64,000 nucleotides of DNA from Nemertoderma westbladi. Its lineage: Eukaryota; Xenacoelomorpha; Nemertodermatida; Nemertodermatidae. Below are positions 22,157 to 33,670 of this stretch, one piece after another. The notes beneath the pieces are model-generated. The model was not told the DNA's origin. It did not search any database and was given only the letters and a program-made list of their open reading frames with translations. The stretch spans positions 1-64,000 of the forward strand of contig JAUCBJ010002227.1 in the NCBI GenBank assembly GCA_032718475.1. Direction: 5' to 3'. Each line of letters opens with the position of its first letter. The first letter of the stretch is position 1. Position numbers and translations under genes: made by a program.

Positions 22157-23239
22157 GTTACAGCTGTAGAGATTATAGCTCTATAGATTACAGCTGTTTA
22201 GATTATGAAAGAGAGTGAAAGAGCAAACACAGCCTTATCTAAATTTGGCAAGCAAAGGACTTCCTTGGTAGTTGGGCTCTCCGGAGTCATTCATCTGGAG
22301 TCAAGTTCTACGGTCAAAGTCAACTGTACACTTAAACTAAGAATCTTCACCTGGACCATATTCACTATCTATCTATGTATGTATAATCAGTTGAACTCCT
22401 CCGAAGCTATAGCTTGTCCATCAATGAAAGTTATATCAATCGACGCAGCTCAACCCCAAGATGTGGAAAAACGTTTCGAAAAAAATATTAAAGTATCTTT
22501 TTTATTTCGAAAATTAGCCCCATAACACGAAAATTGCCATAGACTCAATGATAGAAACACTAGCTGCTGGTGATCATGAGGGCCTAGTGAGCTACTTCTA
22601 TTGATTGAATGTATAGGTCCAAACTGCAGAGAAGTATATTACTTGCCAAGTTTATTACTCTCTCAATCTATCCCAGACAAGTAATCAAATATCAACTGTT
22701 AGTTTCTAATGTATATTATCCCGCCAGTTGAAAAGCGCTTCCCAGTGTGCCAACTAATAGTACATTATTGTAGTATAGTAGGCCTATACATGTTATTGCA
22801 GCTCAAGCCAATCAGGGAGCTAAGTGCCAGAACTTCTTAATAAATATTATCTGTGTGTCTGTTGTCGACGCTTTACGTTTTGTTTGCATGAATGCGTTTT
22901 TTGTGGTCGCTGATTATCATAAACACAGTATGATTAGATTATTCCTTTTTGCAGTACCAGTCAGCCGGTAGGGCGCGAGGGAGGCCTGGGCCTAGCATTT
23001 CAGTCTGTCACTCTACACTTTGGGTCTTGACTTTATCTTGCGCGTCTATGTGATGCAGGCCCACTGTGGGTCATAAACCATGTCTCGTGGCCAAAATTAA
23101 TTAATTCGGAAAGTGTTCATATTTTGAGAACAATTTTTCTCCAATACGGGGTTTCAATTGTTCTGAATCCTTTGGGAAAGGTTTAGAGTTATCAATCTTT
23201 ACCGTTGTGCCATTTCTTGGTACGTGCCAAAATTAATGT
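22157..23239. other. unassigned intronic stretch
   Basis: Contains short imperfect duplications (TTACAGCTGTAGA/TTACAGCTGTTTA at 22158-22204) and AT-rich DNA. No gene or named repeat is supported. Confidence 0.3.
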
Positions 23240-23960
23240 GGTAATTAATTAATGGTAATGTTAGTCCTACAAAAGGCATTCGATACAATAGATCATGAAA
23301 TTCTGCTAGGTAAGTTAGGCCTGATGGGTATCGGTTATATACCACTGGTTCAAATCCTACAGACCTACAAATCCTAAAGACAGTAGACAGAGGTCAATCA
23401 TTAATTAGCAAAACATAGTCGACTGTACAAAAGATTACCTGTGGGGTACCGCAAGGTAGTATATTAGGTCCTCTGCTTTTGTAAATGATATAAGTACTCC
23501 CGATTTTAAACTCATTTTATATGCCAATGACAGTGTTATTATTTTTTCTCATAAAGATCCTTTTCATTCAGTTCATTTTCATAACAAACTATCCATTAAC
23601 TATAGGCAGAAAGTATTTTGTTTGGTTCCAAACGAAAGTTAGAAAATAGTAACTAAGTTTGAAGTGAATAGTAATGATAATAAGATAGAAATTAAAAAGG
23701 AAATAAAATATTTAGGGGCCGTTTTGAAATACTTTATCTGCAGAAAACTTGGTGAAAAATGTTCACTCGAAAGTTAACAGTAGGTTAAAGTTTCTATACA
23801 GACATTAAAATAGATTAAATGCCGAATCTCGCAAGTTGTTTTGATATTTTTTAATACAGTGTCGCATGGAATATCCTTATCTTCATAGTATGAAGGCTTA
23901 ACCAAACAACTTAAATGTAAATTCCAAGTTAATAGAAAATAAGTAAAATAAGCTTTTCTT
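23240..23960 (+). pseudogene. second LINE type (CR1/L2/Jockey-like) RT remnant
   Basis: Degenerate reading gives LQKAFDTIDHEILLGKL near 23270, a G-V-P-Q-G-like block around 23440 (PVGYRKVVY in the shifted frame) and LILYANDSVIIF near 23515, where the usual YADD is YAND. The motif order fits the RT of CR1-, L2- or Jockey-like LINEs and differs from the RTE-like family. Stops and frameshifts are frequent. Confidence 0.7.
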
Positions 23961-24347
23961 CAGCCATTACGCATAAAGTCAATGTGAACACTTATCACAT
24001 CTATGGGAGTATCAGCCAGCTCGCACCCTGTACTGTGGCAAACTCCTGATATGGCAAAATCAAGTAATAAAGGTCAGCCTTCTTCAGTCTTTCCTTCACT
24101 GGCTAATCATGCGTGCTAAAGGTCACAAATAATTGATGCCACATTCTGCTCAGCGTAATAAACAACATGTTTAGAAGGCCATGGAAAAATATGAAACACT
24201 TAACGGAAAGTTTATCTCATAAGATCATATGCCAGTGATATTTAAATTATTTTGAAGTTTGGCATTGATGTTGTGGTTGCTCTCTCCAATTTAACATATT
24301 AATGTAATGTATTTACCACCCTAAAGACTAAAAGCATTGTCATAATA

Positions 24348-25353
24348 GGGTTGGTGTGCGAAAAAATTGTTGGGCTAGAGACAATTGAAAAAGGGGTAAA
24401 AAGGTGCCCCGAATCAAGTGATGCCAGGGTGTGTTTTTTTGTAAAAATACGTGGAAACGTTTAAGTAAGAATGGTAAGCCAATAAATTGTGAAAAACATT
24501 GCTGTGATTGGCTGCTACAGATTTGACTTCATTACAAAGTGCTCTCAGTATTTCTTACCTTGGTTTCTATGGGTAGCAATTTTCGATCCATTCAAATACA
24601 CATTAAATCACAATCATTTCACATGTGGCTTATATATATTGAAAGCGGAGAGTCTTGCGCGTTTTTGACACTATAATTAATTAAATTCATGATGAGGAAG
24701 ATTGATAAAATGCTGTTCAAAATTGCAAACTCGGCAGATTGCCTGACCGTTATGTAAGCACTCAGCCTAATGCAGTATCAGAGTACTGCAGCTTTACCTC
24801 ATTTAAGTAGGGTTTATTTGTGACCGGTACACATTTTTAATATATACTACCAATTATTGCTGTATTAGTACTAGTATTATTACTGTTATAGTACCGTATT
24901 ACAAGTTTAGTTAATTTATATCTAATCTGTAGGCCTTACCATAATCAATACAGATTGGAATGCAGTATTGCTGCTGGAAACATCATTTTATCACTGGTCA
25001 TATTCATGAATTTAATTAATTGTAGTGTCAAAAGACATGCAAGACTCTCCACTTTCAATTGATATAAGCTGTGTGTGAAAAGATTGAGATTAAATGTGTA
25101 TTTGAATGGATAGAAAATCACCATATCTAGAAACCAATATGAAATATTATCAGATCACTTTGTAATGACGTCAAATCTGTAGCAGCCAATCACAGCCGAT
25201 TTTCAAAATTGACTTCCCCCGCATTACTTAAACCCGCCATTTCGACCGTTTCCACGTGTTTTTACAAAAATCACACCTGCCACTGGATTCAGAGCACCTT
25301 GTTTCCTCTTATTCAATTCTTTCTAGCCCACCATTTTTTTCGCGCACCAACCC
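24348..25353. mobile_element. 1-kb foldback DNA element with TA flanks
   Basis: Long inverted arms of about 340 bp (24348-24690 and 25010-25353) pair at roughly 80 percent by eye. Both ends read GGGTTGGTG with CGAAAAAA close behind, and are flanked by TA on both sides. Other paired blocks are ACGTGGAAACG with CGTTTCCACGT, GATTGGCTGCTACAGATTTGAC with its complement, and GAGAGTCTTGC with GCAAGACTCTC. No open reading frame is seen, so it is non-autonomous. TA flanks fit Tc1/mariner-like mobilisation. Confidence 0.85.
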
Positions 25354-26355
25354 TATAGTGCTTATTATTTTTTGTTACCATTGGATGCATTAACAACAAA
25401 AAGTTCCATTGAAATTTTTTATTGAAAACTAATAATAATCAGATAAGAGTTTGGATTTTAATATATTGGGGATCAGGTGGTTTATGGTAGATGATGTAGG
25501 TACGAACAGGAGACATGGGGGAGACATTGTGGGATATTAGTATACAAAATTGTCTGAGTGGATGTGATGCATCAACAAGGGACTTCAATAGTACTGCAGT
25601 AATTCCTAGGCTTATTATTTTGTTTATAAATCTTTAGGGGGTAATTGGTAATGTCACAATCAAATATCTCTAAGGGGTAATTCGAGTTTTACAGGAGGAA
25701 GTATAGTAAATATCAATGCGTGGTATAAGTATCATAAGATAAAGATTTAAGGGGGAATACAATATTTATATATTATATATATATTTATTTATAATACAGT
25801 ATTTTACTTCCTTTTCTACATGAGAGATGAATCTAGAATTTTTCTCCATAGTTCCGGTGTTTCCGGTGGTATCATCTAAAACATGTCTCATGAAATTCGA
25901 TGCATAATCAAATTAGTATTGTAGAAAATATTTACAAAATAAGCAAAATTTACAAAAAAGTATATCTGGTGTGGTAATATGGCTGGCCCTATATTGCATA
26001 CTATAATTTTATAGTCTCGCAATCGCATATTTATTTTATTGCAACGATGAGGTATGGCTAACAGTATACATAGGTATTTATAGGTATCGTATTGAGGACA
26101 GACTGGTGTAACTCATTCTGTCGCTGCCTACACCTAGTATGCCTACTAATTCATCATGTATTGTTAAAGCTTTTGCGGCAAAAATGTGTCGTTTTTGTGC
26201 AATTCGCGAACTACTCTAAAAAAGCCAGCATTATTTCAAAGTATTCGAGAATGTATAGACTTATGCCCTCTAGCATCTGTTTTAGTACAGAGCTACATGA
26301 AGAAATTAGCCAGCTGTTTCTTTATGCCTAGAGCTTTTATTATATTACGGCCATG
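25354..26355. other. AT-rich stretch with no recognised gene
   Basis: No gene is recognised. It contains AT-rich runs such as TATATATTATATATATA near 25770. Confidence 0.35.
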
Positions 26356-26800
26356 TGCTGGGCTCTAACTGCTGAGGACACCAAATCTCTGGATGGCACA
26401 TTCACAAGAATGCTACGCCGGGTTCATTGTGTCAAGTACAATGCACACATCTCTAACCAGACACTATATGACATTGGAGGTGTCTCATTCGTTCCCCCAA
26501 GCTTGACACTAGAACAAAATCGCCTCCGCTTTGCAGGACATTGCTTTCGCCGTGAGGACCAGCCAGTGCATAATCTTGTACTTTGGCAGCCTCATGGAGT
26601 GAATAAGCATGGTGGACAGCCCATGACTTTCTTGAGACACATCTTAAAGGACACTGGCCTTGAAGATGCGGATGATCTAGCAAATGTCATGGGTGATAGG
26701 GAGTTGTGGGGGTGCAATTTTGTCGACAAGCCGGCACAGCATTCTTAAAAATGCAGCTGCAATGCAGCATGCCGATCATAGTAGTAGTAGTAGTAGTAGA
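26356..26800 (+). pseudogene. short 5'-truncated RTE-like LINE copy
   Basis: Carries only the last 130 codons (CWALTAEDTKSL... to KPAQHS) plus the tail with TGCAGCTGCAATGCAGCATG and (TAG)n. The open frame is intact over this part and nearly identical to the copy at 20016-22156, so the insertion is recent. No clear target duplication is visible. Confidence 0.92.
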
Positions 26801-27118
26801 AGTCAGTTAAAGTGAGTGTGAGCGAATAATTCTACATTCCTAAAGAATGTAAAACCGTGATGTTGCATAACCCTCCATTGTAATTAGTATAAGTCATAAC
26901 TCTGTGTGGTATTTAGAGCGCAGCATCTAAAGGAATTGTTGGTATTTCCCTGAAAATAACCATAGTTTTTGGAGATTATATAGTAGAGATCAATCGAATA
27001 ATACAAAGTAGCCTACCCCTCACTCTGGTCATAGAATTTAGTCTCCCACACATGGTGGGTCATACGCCGCGCTAGACTGGCCTACTGTGGTCATATTTTG
27101 TGCAGGCTGTCAGACATC

Positions 27119-27431
27119 GTAAAGCCCCGTTCACATCCAACAGTGTGTGAGCGGTAAAGTAGTGAGCGGTATTGAAGTGGTAAGCCAGCGGTACACTACC
27201 CGGAACCCGTTTACACCCAACGGTACCGTTGCGGTAACTGATTGTCTATCTGTCGACTGTGAATTCAACAGGAAATTACATTAATTGTTTTAACATTGTT
27301 TAAAAGGGCTGTGGTAAACCGTGCAGTTTAGCGCACAACTACCTGTTGGGTCGTTCACAGTCAGTGGTGTACCGCTGGCCCTGCGGTACACTGCACGGTG
27401 TACCATTCCCTTGGATGTGAACGGGCCTTTA
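27119..27431. mobile_element. GC-richer TIR element, about 310 bp
   Basis: The ends are inverted repeats of about 21 bp, TAAAG(C/G)CCCGTTCACATCCAA, with one mismatch. The interior repeats GCGGTA/TACCGC words many times and has further partial inverted pairs. It has no coding capacity and is a MITE by structure. The target duplication is not clear. Confidence 0.8.
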
Positions 27432-27799
27432 GACACGTAAATTAACAGTTTAAACTGTTAGAGGTCTAAAAGCGCGAACATGTAGGATACAGACATCACA
27501 CAGTTCATAGGTTGTTACTGGTACAGTACCGGTACAAATATAATATACGATTTCTAATTAATAAAACATGAAAACTTGAAAATAAAATGACATATTCGAT
27601 TTAAATAAAGTACCTGTATTTCACTTAGAGGCTCTCGTTTCATAGTTCACTCTCTCTCGTTCATGGAAATATTCCAACTCGAGACAGCATGGAAATATTC
27701 CAACTCGAGACGGCATGAAATAGAGTCGAGGACTAATCCCATCACATGCGTACTTTTTAACCGGGTAGTGTACAAATTTACGAACTGCGTAATGTTTCT

Positions 27800-27935
27800 T
27801 GAAATTAATATATCATATCTCTCCAAACCATGTACGCATTTCGACCTTACTGGGTCTCATCAGCGTGGTGTCGGATTCGAACCTGGGACCTCGAGGTTGA
27901 AGCCGAGACTACAACCACTAGGCCACAGGTTCTTG
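27800..27935 (-). mobile_element. tRNA-headed SINE with hammerhead-like core
   Basis: On the minus strand, TGGCCTAGTGG (27925-27915) fits a pol III A box and GGTTCGAATCC (27883-27873) is a perfect B box. They are spaced as in a tRNA, with an anticodon-arm-like CTCGGCTTCAACCTCGAG between them. The acceptor stem does not pair well, so this is more likely a SINE head than a tRNA gene. Directly after the tRNA part comes CTGATGA, a 4-bp hairpin and GAAA, as in hammerhead ribozymes. Confidence 0.75.
27839..27863 (-). ncRNA. hammerhead-ribozyme-like core
   Basis: Reading on the minus strand: CTGATGA (27863-27857), stem II GACC-CAGTAA-GGTC with four perfect pairs, then GAAA (27842-27839). Next is TGCGTA, whose GTA can serve as the NUH cleavage triplet. 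Stem I could form from ACCACG upstream and CATGGT downstream (five of six pairs). Stem III would be minimal, as described for hammerheads in Penelope-like elements. All invariant core bases are present. Activity is inferred, not shown. Confidence 0.5.
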
Positions 27936-28548
27936 AGATATGGAGCATTAATTTCAAAGCCAGCTGCCATTTTATTAGCCCCTGATTTTTGATAGTAACA
28001 ATGTGTTGGTAAGCTGTAGCTTTGAGGCAAGCTGAAGATTCGAGGTTAAGACCCCTAGATCCCTTCCTATAATAAATGTATAATTAATTACATTAGAAGA
28101 CTGATTCATTTCTTGTGAGGCTCTCTTCATAGCAATATGAACTGGAGTAAATTAAATAATGAAAGTAGTGTACTACCTCATTTTGACAAAAGTAATCAAC
28201 TCTCAATCATCCAATCATTCAGTACTGATGAATGGAAAAAATTATTTAGTGTCTCATTATTTAGTGTCTTCTTAGAATTGTGCTCTTAATCAATTTAAGT
28301 GGGTGCCAAGTTAATAGCAACTATTGTATTTCTACCTATAATATATAATGATTGATAACCACAGCTTTAAGCATAGGTATTGGTGTGGCACGGTGGGGGT
28401 GTTAGCTTTTTTATATACCCTCGCTTGTTAGCTTTTTTATATACCCTCGCTTATGTAATAAGGATTGGTGCGGTTTTCCTGTTGGAATTGAGTTGGATTA
28501 TGTTGCACTAAATAAAATTATTTGTTATTTTTATTTATTTTTTTTATT
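27936..28548. other. unassigned stretch with a 29-bp tandem duplication
   Basis: GTTAGCTTTTTTATATACCCTCGCTT is present twice in tandem at 28400-28452. Otherwise no gene or element is recognised. Confidence 0.4.
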
Positions 28549-28793
28549 CAAACAGACAGGGGTACAGAAAACAGTACAATGGCCTCTGCCCAGTGTTTTT
28601 TAGCTAGAATGATAAACCAGTACGTTAGGTCCCCCGATAATCGAGTGGAGTCTTGGTGATCACCTTCCTAGGACTTAGACTAATTTTTATATTAATATTT
28701 TTAAAGATTTGCATTTTCAACGATTTGGGAATATGACACAACATTTGTTCTATAGAAAATTATTATGTGGTAAAACTATTATCTTTGCCAATA
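28549..28793 (+). repeat. 245-bp dispersed repeat, copy 1
   Basis: Nearly identical to 30870-31115, starting AAACAGACAGGGGTACAG and ending AACTATTATCTTTGCC. No coding function is recognised. The second copy continues into a transposon-like remnant, so this is probably a fragment of the same element. Confidence 0.85.
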
Positions 28794-30214
28794 TTAGTTC
28801 CTTAGCTGTAACGTTAGTTCCAAGGCTGTAAATGTAGTAAAATGTAGTAAAATTCCCTTATTTGGCTAACCCAACTTTACCCACCGCGAACAATATAAAT
28901 ATTCAGTAACTAGTATAGTTACCCAAGTAATTCCCATGTGTAGCATAAATGTGCTTCTAAGTTCATTTATTCCACGTCACACTTCAATAATACGGCTTCT
29001 GCAGAATCTAGGCACTTCATGGCTCACAAGCTTATAATCATAATGTTATTGGGTTAAAGGTGAAGCGGTGCAAAGCGGCGAACGTGGACATTTACCTGAC
29101 AAGTGTGTACATCAAAGCCATATAATTGATCTATAAAATAATTATACCCCATTGCATGTGTGTGTGTGCTTGCAACCCAAGAACTTAATGCACCATCTGA
29201 TGTCAATTATTTTCAAAGGTAAACCTACATACTTTATCAATACATAATACATAAGTTAATGCTTCTTCTTTATTAGTTAAGCATTATGCATTATCTTTAA
29301 TGCAATTGAATTCAGACCGAATGAATACCTATTCATATAATAGTAATAATGGTATTCCTGTTGCTGTTGATGTGTTGAACTGAATCATTTACTTATAAGA
29401 AATGAATATTTATATATTAGTAGATCGGGATTGATTATTATTTCCTACCGCCAATCTTTTAAGAATCAGAAATGTATAATGCCTGTAAATGGAACTCCAA
29501 ACATATATCGAAACCACACAAATGACGAGGTCCCTCAAATAGTAGGGCAGTAGTGCAGTGGGGTGACGCAGAAAGGTGCAATTTATGAAACTGTAAAACC
29601 GAAATAATAGCAATTCAAATGAACATTTTTATATAATCATAACCCTATGGTGGCCCTTAACGGCTACTACTGTCTCAAAAGTAAATTTTTTTATGGGCAA
29701 ATTTTTTAAAATGACATTAATCATGTCGTTTTGCTTTTTCAAAATAACAAATCATGTACAATAAAGTATATAAGTACTACATTTACAGCAATATCGCCTA
29801 CCAGAAACCAGTATAAGTATCCAATTCGTTTGAGATTTTGTCAGATATTAATTATCTATAACTGTGTATGGACAGAGACACTTAACTCCCTTATCACTAG
29901 TTATTTCAACAACGGTTTAACATAGGGCGAGATTATAGCTTTATTAACATTATGTCATGGGATTCAAATCAGAGAAAGAACATTGAGACGCGACTGTAAA
30001 CATGATACGACAAATCATTCAGGGTTCCATTTCGTGTTGGGGATCAAATGATTGTTGGCATTCTGTCTCTGACTGATATGATAAACTGAAATATTTTGGC
30101 TTCCCCATTCATGGATGGCTGGTCATGAATGGTGGTAATTCCAAGTCATTCCAAGTAACAACAATCCTTCATCCATCGCTGAATTATATTAGAAGCCATA
30201 TTATATGCCATTAA
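28794..30214. other. unassigned AT-rich stretch
   Basis: No gene is supported. Two TTAGTTCC words at 28795-28830 recall the motif array at 13281-13487. Confidence 0.3.
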
Positions 30215-30841
30215 AGGGGGGGGGGGAGGGAAACACCATTTTGGTCCAAAATATGTCGAAATTTTTTTATGGTCTATTATAATGCACCATTGAATGGTGT
30301 TTCCAAATCTGAAAACCGCTATTTAATAGCTCTTTTAGTTTTCAAGGTATGTAAATTTCCATTTAGGGAATCCTATTGAAATTACTATTACTTTGTATAA
30401 TGAGAGGTCGATTATCTCCAAATATTTTTTTCATGAAATTTTAAACTTCAAAACTTCTACAATTTTTGAGCAATTAGTCTGAAACTTCCTGTGGGTGTCT
30501 AGATAGCCACCCTGCATAAAAGTATCAGACAAATTTTCTTTTTTTTTGTTAATAAAATTTTCTTTGATCCATCTTTGATATATCATATAAAAAAACTTTC
30601 ATGTGATTAGGTTCAAAACTGTAAAAGCCTTAGGGTTTTAAGCGTAACCAAGTTTTTTTTATTGTTAACTAGTATTACCTAATATTAAATAGCGAAAAAA
30701 AAAATTTCTGACCTGTCATGTAGAATAGAATCTAAGGCACCTATATGCCAAATTTTAGCTAAAACCAAACAATTTTGAAACGCTGAGAGTGATAAATCGA
30801 AGAGTTGTCCGAAAATGGTGTACCCCCCCCCCCCCCCCCCC
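30215..30841. mobile_element. TTAA-flanked element with G-tract ends
   Basis: Flanked by TTAA at 30211-30214 and 30842-30845. The left end is A plus 11 G and the right end is 19 C. Just inside, ACACCATTTT on the left pairs with AAAATGGTGT on the right. TTAA flanks are the hallmark of piggyBac-type insertion, though the homopolymer ends are unlike typical piggyBac termini. No transposase is visible. Confidence 0.55.
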
Positions 30842-30869
30842 TTAATAGGCTTGGTTGCCATAGAAGATT

Positions 30870-31115
30870 AGAAACAGACAGGGGTACAGAAAATAGTACA
30901 ATGGCCTCTGCCCAGTGTTTTTTTAGCCAGAATGATAAACCAGTACGTTAGGTCCCCCCATAATCGAGTGGAGTCTTGGTGATCGTACCTTCCTAGGACT
31001 TGGACTAATTTTTATATTAATCTTTTTAAAGATTTGGATTTTCAACGATTTGGGAATATGACACATCTGTTCTATAGAAAATTATTATGTGGTAAAACTA
31101 TTATCTTTGCCGATG
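30870..31115 (+). repeat. 245-bp dispersed repeat, copy 2
   Basis: Nearly identical to 28549-28793, starting at AAACAGACAGGGGTACAG. Confidence 0.85.
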
Positions 31116-31640
31116 TTATCCAGGGAGAGTTGCAAGAAATTGTACACGATTGGAATGTCCATATATCCATAAATCTAGACGCGATACAATTTCTAGCCGA
31201 CATTTGTTGAACTTATATATTCCTAATGTGCATGGTGATGAAGGAAATGTGTCCTTTGTGGTTCCTTATTGTACTGTATGGTAGATGTCGTCAAGCGAGA
31301 ATTAACTGAAACTAAAACAGACCATAATAATGATGTTTTAGAATATTGCCACTATGTTCAGTCTGCACTAATAATTTTTAAGCCACGAACTTTGGACAAA
31401 TCCCTGGAACTCTATAATTTAATAGTACAAATACAACTAATCTATTAATATGCCAGATTTTTTGGATGATGTACAAGTTCATCATGCTCTGTTCATTGAA
31501 TGTCACTAACAGGTTGTTGTGGGGGTTATTGGGAAAAGTGACAATTGCCTGGTAGATTTGAATAACTATATCAGGGAGCTCATGTTTCGAGAGTTCGGAG
31601 AAGCCGAGATGAAGGGAGGGACTGGATAGGTTATACAAAT
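31116..31640 (+). pseudogene. degenerate transposon-derived coding remnant
   Basis: With several stops and shifts, the plus strand reads IQGELQEIVHDWNVHIS near 31120, then YIPNVHGDEGN near 31215 and VDLNNYIRELMFREFGEA near 31555. The spacing of I-Q-x-E-L...W-N-x-H followed by a P-x-x-H-G motif recalls the C-terminal part of an integrase-core transposon protein found in many animals. The assignment is tentative. Confidence 0.35.
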
Positions 31641-31917
31641 AGATGAGTCATTATTTCGTGGAAAAAGGAAATACAAATGAGGAAGGTTGCTGAAGGAAAA
31701 CAATATCGTGAATAAAATAAAGACTATAGAAAGATTGTGAAAGAAATATGGGATATGTAAGAATAAAATAGAAGGGCTGTGAATATTTGGAATCATCTGG
31801 AAGAAGCCTGATAAGAATGTCGATTTGCAGATGTTTATTGTGCCAAACAGCAAAAAACTGTCACAGCAGTGACATTGAGACCGATTATTGAAAAGAATGT
31901 GAAGGGGGGTGGGAGGT

Positions 31918-32127
31918 GGGGGGGGGGGGGGGCAGTAATAATAGGTTGGCCATTACGGAGCCATTTTGGGGCCAATTTTAAGAATATTTGGTTTGGCTAT
32001 TCTCAGACAGTCCAGACGATGTTTAGTAGCAGAAAAAATAATTTCCATCCAATTTTATGGTCCAGAGACACAAAAATGTGAGGTTCAATTTGGGGGTGCT
32101 ACCACCCCCCCCCCCCCCCCCCCCCCC
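31918..32127. repeat. segment bounded by poly-G (15) and poly-C (23)
   Basis: Poly-G at 31918-31932 and poly-C at 32105-32127, the latter followed by TTAA, as in the element at 30215-30841. The interior is 172 bp with no gene. Confidence 0.5.
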
Positions 32128-32129
32128 TT

Positions 32130-32515
32130 AAAGAGTGCGATGTTGTGTAAATAAGAGTGTGACGAGCCTTTAGAAAGAATTTGTCGGGGCTAGAAAGAGT
32201 TTGCCAGGGCTAGAAAGAATAAGACTGGACTAGAAAAAGTGCCACATTAAAATTTAAGAGTGCGACGAGTTTGAAGAGTGTGATAATCAGTTCAACATTG
32301 TGTCGCACTCTTAAAAGTATAAAATGCGTCTTAGATTTAAAGAGTGCTACGTCCTGAAAGAGTGCAACATACATAACGTTGCCCTATTTCAAGACACATC
32401 GCACTCTTATGGGTAGTTCACATTTAAGGCTAAAATTTATTTCATATGAAAGAGTGCGGCGTCCTGAAAGAGTGTGACACCGCACTCTTTCAAGGCACAT
32501 CACACTCTTTAAATT
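32130..32515. repeat. cluster of AAGAGTGYG motifs in both orientations
   Basis: About 14 copies of AAGAGTG(C/T)G(A/G) or its complement CGCACTCTT occur within 385 bp (near 32131, 32151, 32257, 32275, 32303, 32339, 32369, 32399, 32451, 32469, 32482 and 32500). Spacing is irregular and both strands are used. This resembles the subterminal motif arrays of DNA transposons or a regulatory-site cluster. Confidence 0.8.
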
Positions 32516-33029
32516 TTGAAACGCAATAATTTTTATTGTCCGTTTAAATCACTCATGATGTCCTTTTTTTGACTTTTTATGTCCTCCAGAAATTTACCGT
32601 TAGGTTCCATGCTACCGGTTTCTCTACTGCTGCCAGGCTGTTCTCTCAGGCTATCAGTACCGGTATTAGTATATAGAGCACTATTTTGCAGTAGGCCCCA
32701 TTGCTGTATAGTATGTACAGATGTAGGTATAAAGCAGGTATTGTAGGTATTTTAGTACCGGTACCGGCAACGGTACTGCTGTAGGCCTACTGTGTAGCCT
32801 ACCATTTAAATACGGTAATGGTAGGCCTACCGGCTGACCGGTTGTGCTAATGGTAATTACATTGTATTGATTTAATTTGACAGGTGAAGAAATTGTATTA
32901 ATTTTATGTAATTTGAAATGTAAATCAATGATGCTGTCTCTTTAAGCTGTCCCATTCCCTTAAATGTTCATGACATAGTTTATTGTTATGTTCATGACAT
33001 AGTTTATTGTTTTGGTTAGAAAATCCCGC
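32516..33029. other. unassigned stretch before the BEL/Pao remnant
   Basis: Contains several TAGGCCTAC palindromes (32765-32830) and a 24-bp tandem duplication (ATGTTCATGACATAGTTTAT..., 32964-33011) immediately before the retroelement leader. I found no LTR here matching the LTR at 38978. Confidence 0.4.
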
Positions 33030-33133
33030 TCAGTGAGAACCCCAGAAAGCGGGGGAAAGTTAGTAGGACAGAGAGGCGACGGGAGTCCATCGCGACCGAT
33101 AAGTCCGCTACATCCTCCGCAAAAGCAAGAAGG

Positions 33134-33670
33134 GTGTTAGAGATTGATCTGGCATGTCAATTAGACCTTGTGGTGCTGGATCAGAGGGAGTTTGAGAGGC
33201 AACTGGATGAGGAGGGAACCGCGTTATTAGAGAAAGAGAGAGAGTTGGCGAGAGAGAATAAAGAGAGGGCCGAGAGGGTGGCGAGAAACTTTAGAGAGAG
33301 TGAGGAGAGAGAAATAAGGGAGGAGAAAGAGCGAGAGGCGAGAGAGACGAGCGAGCATGAGGCGAGGAGGCTTAAGAGGATTGCGAGAGAGGCAGAGTTG
33401 GCCGACCAAAGTTTGCGAGAGGATAGAGAAAGAGAGAGAATGGGAAAGCATATGCGGGATGATATGCATTCCCGGTTAAGGGGGCTTATGCAATACCAGG
33501 CAAAGCCAAAGCGCCGATTAGAACTGGTGCAGTTGGGATTATCTGAGAGTGAGGCCGGTTCGGGTAGTATTTATGAGGAGCCCGAAGTAATGGAAACGTT
33601 TGTTAATACCCCACTTACAGGCACCGGACGACAGACCCAGGACTGGTGTTACCGTACGGGCGGGGGGTAA
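33134..33670 (+). pseudogene. BEL/Pao gag N-terminal region, charged coiled coil
   Basis: Open frame of 178 codons starting MLEIDLACQLDLVV. It is dominated by E, R and K in a heptad-friendly pattern (residues 20-110) and probably forms a long coiled coil, as at the N-terminus of many BEL gag proteins. The frame then ends; the Asn-rich part that follows is in another frame. Confidence 0.6.

Noticed and set aside
27870-27935. A functional tRNA gene with TTC anticodon
   Set aside because: A and B boxes and an anticodon arm are present, but the acceptor stem does not pair and the sequence runs straight into repeat sequence, so a SINE is more likely.
28549-31115. LTR pair around a short retroelement
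   Set aside because: The two 245-bp copies lack TG...CA ends, primer site and polypurine tract.
32516-33030. 5' LTR of the BEL/Pao remnant
   Set aside because: No block matching the LTR at 38978-39625 was found by eye, apart from shared short ACCGGT words.
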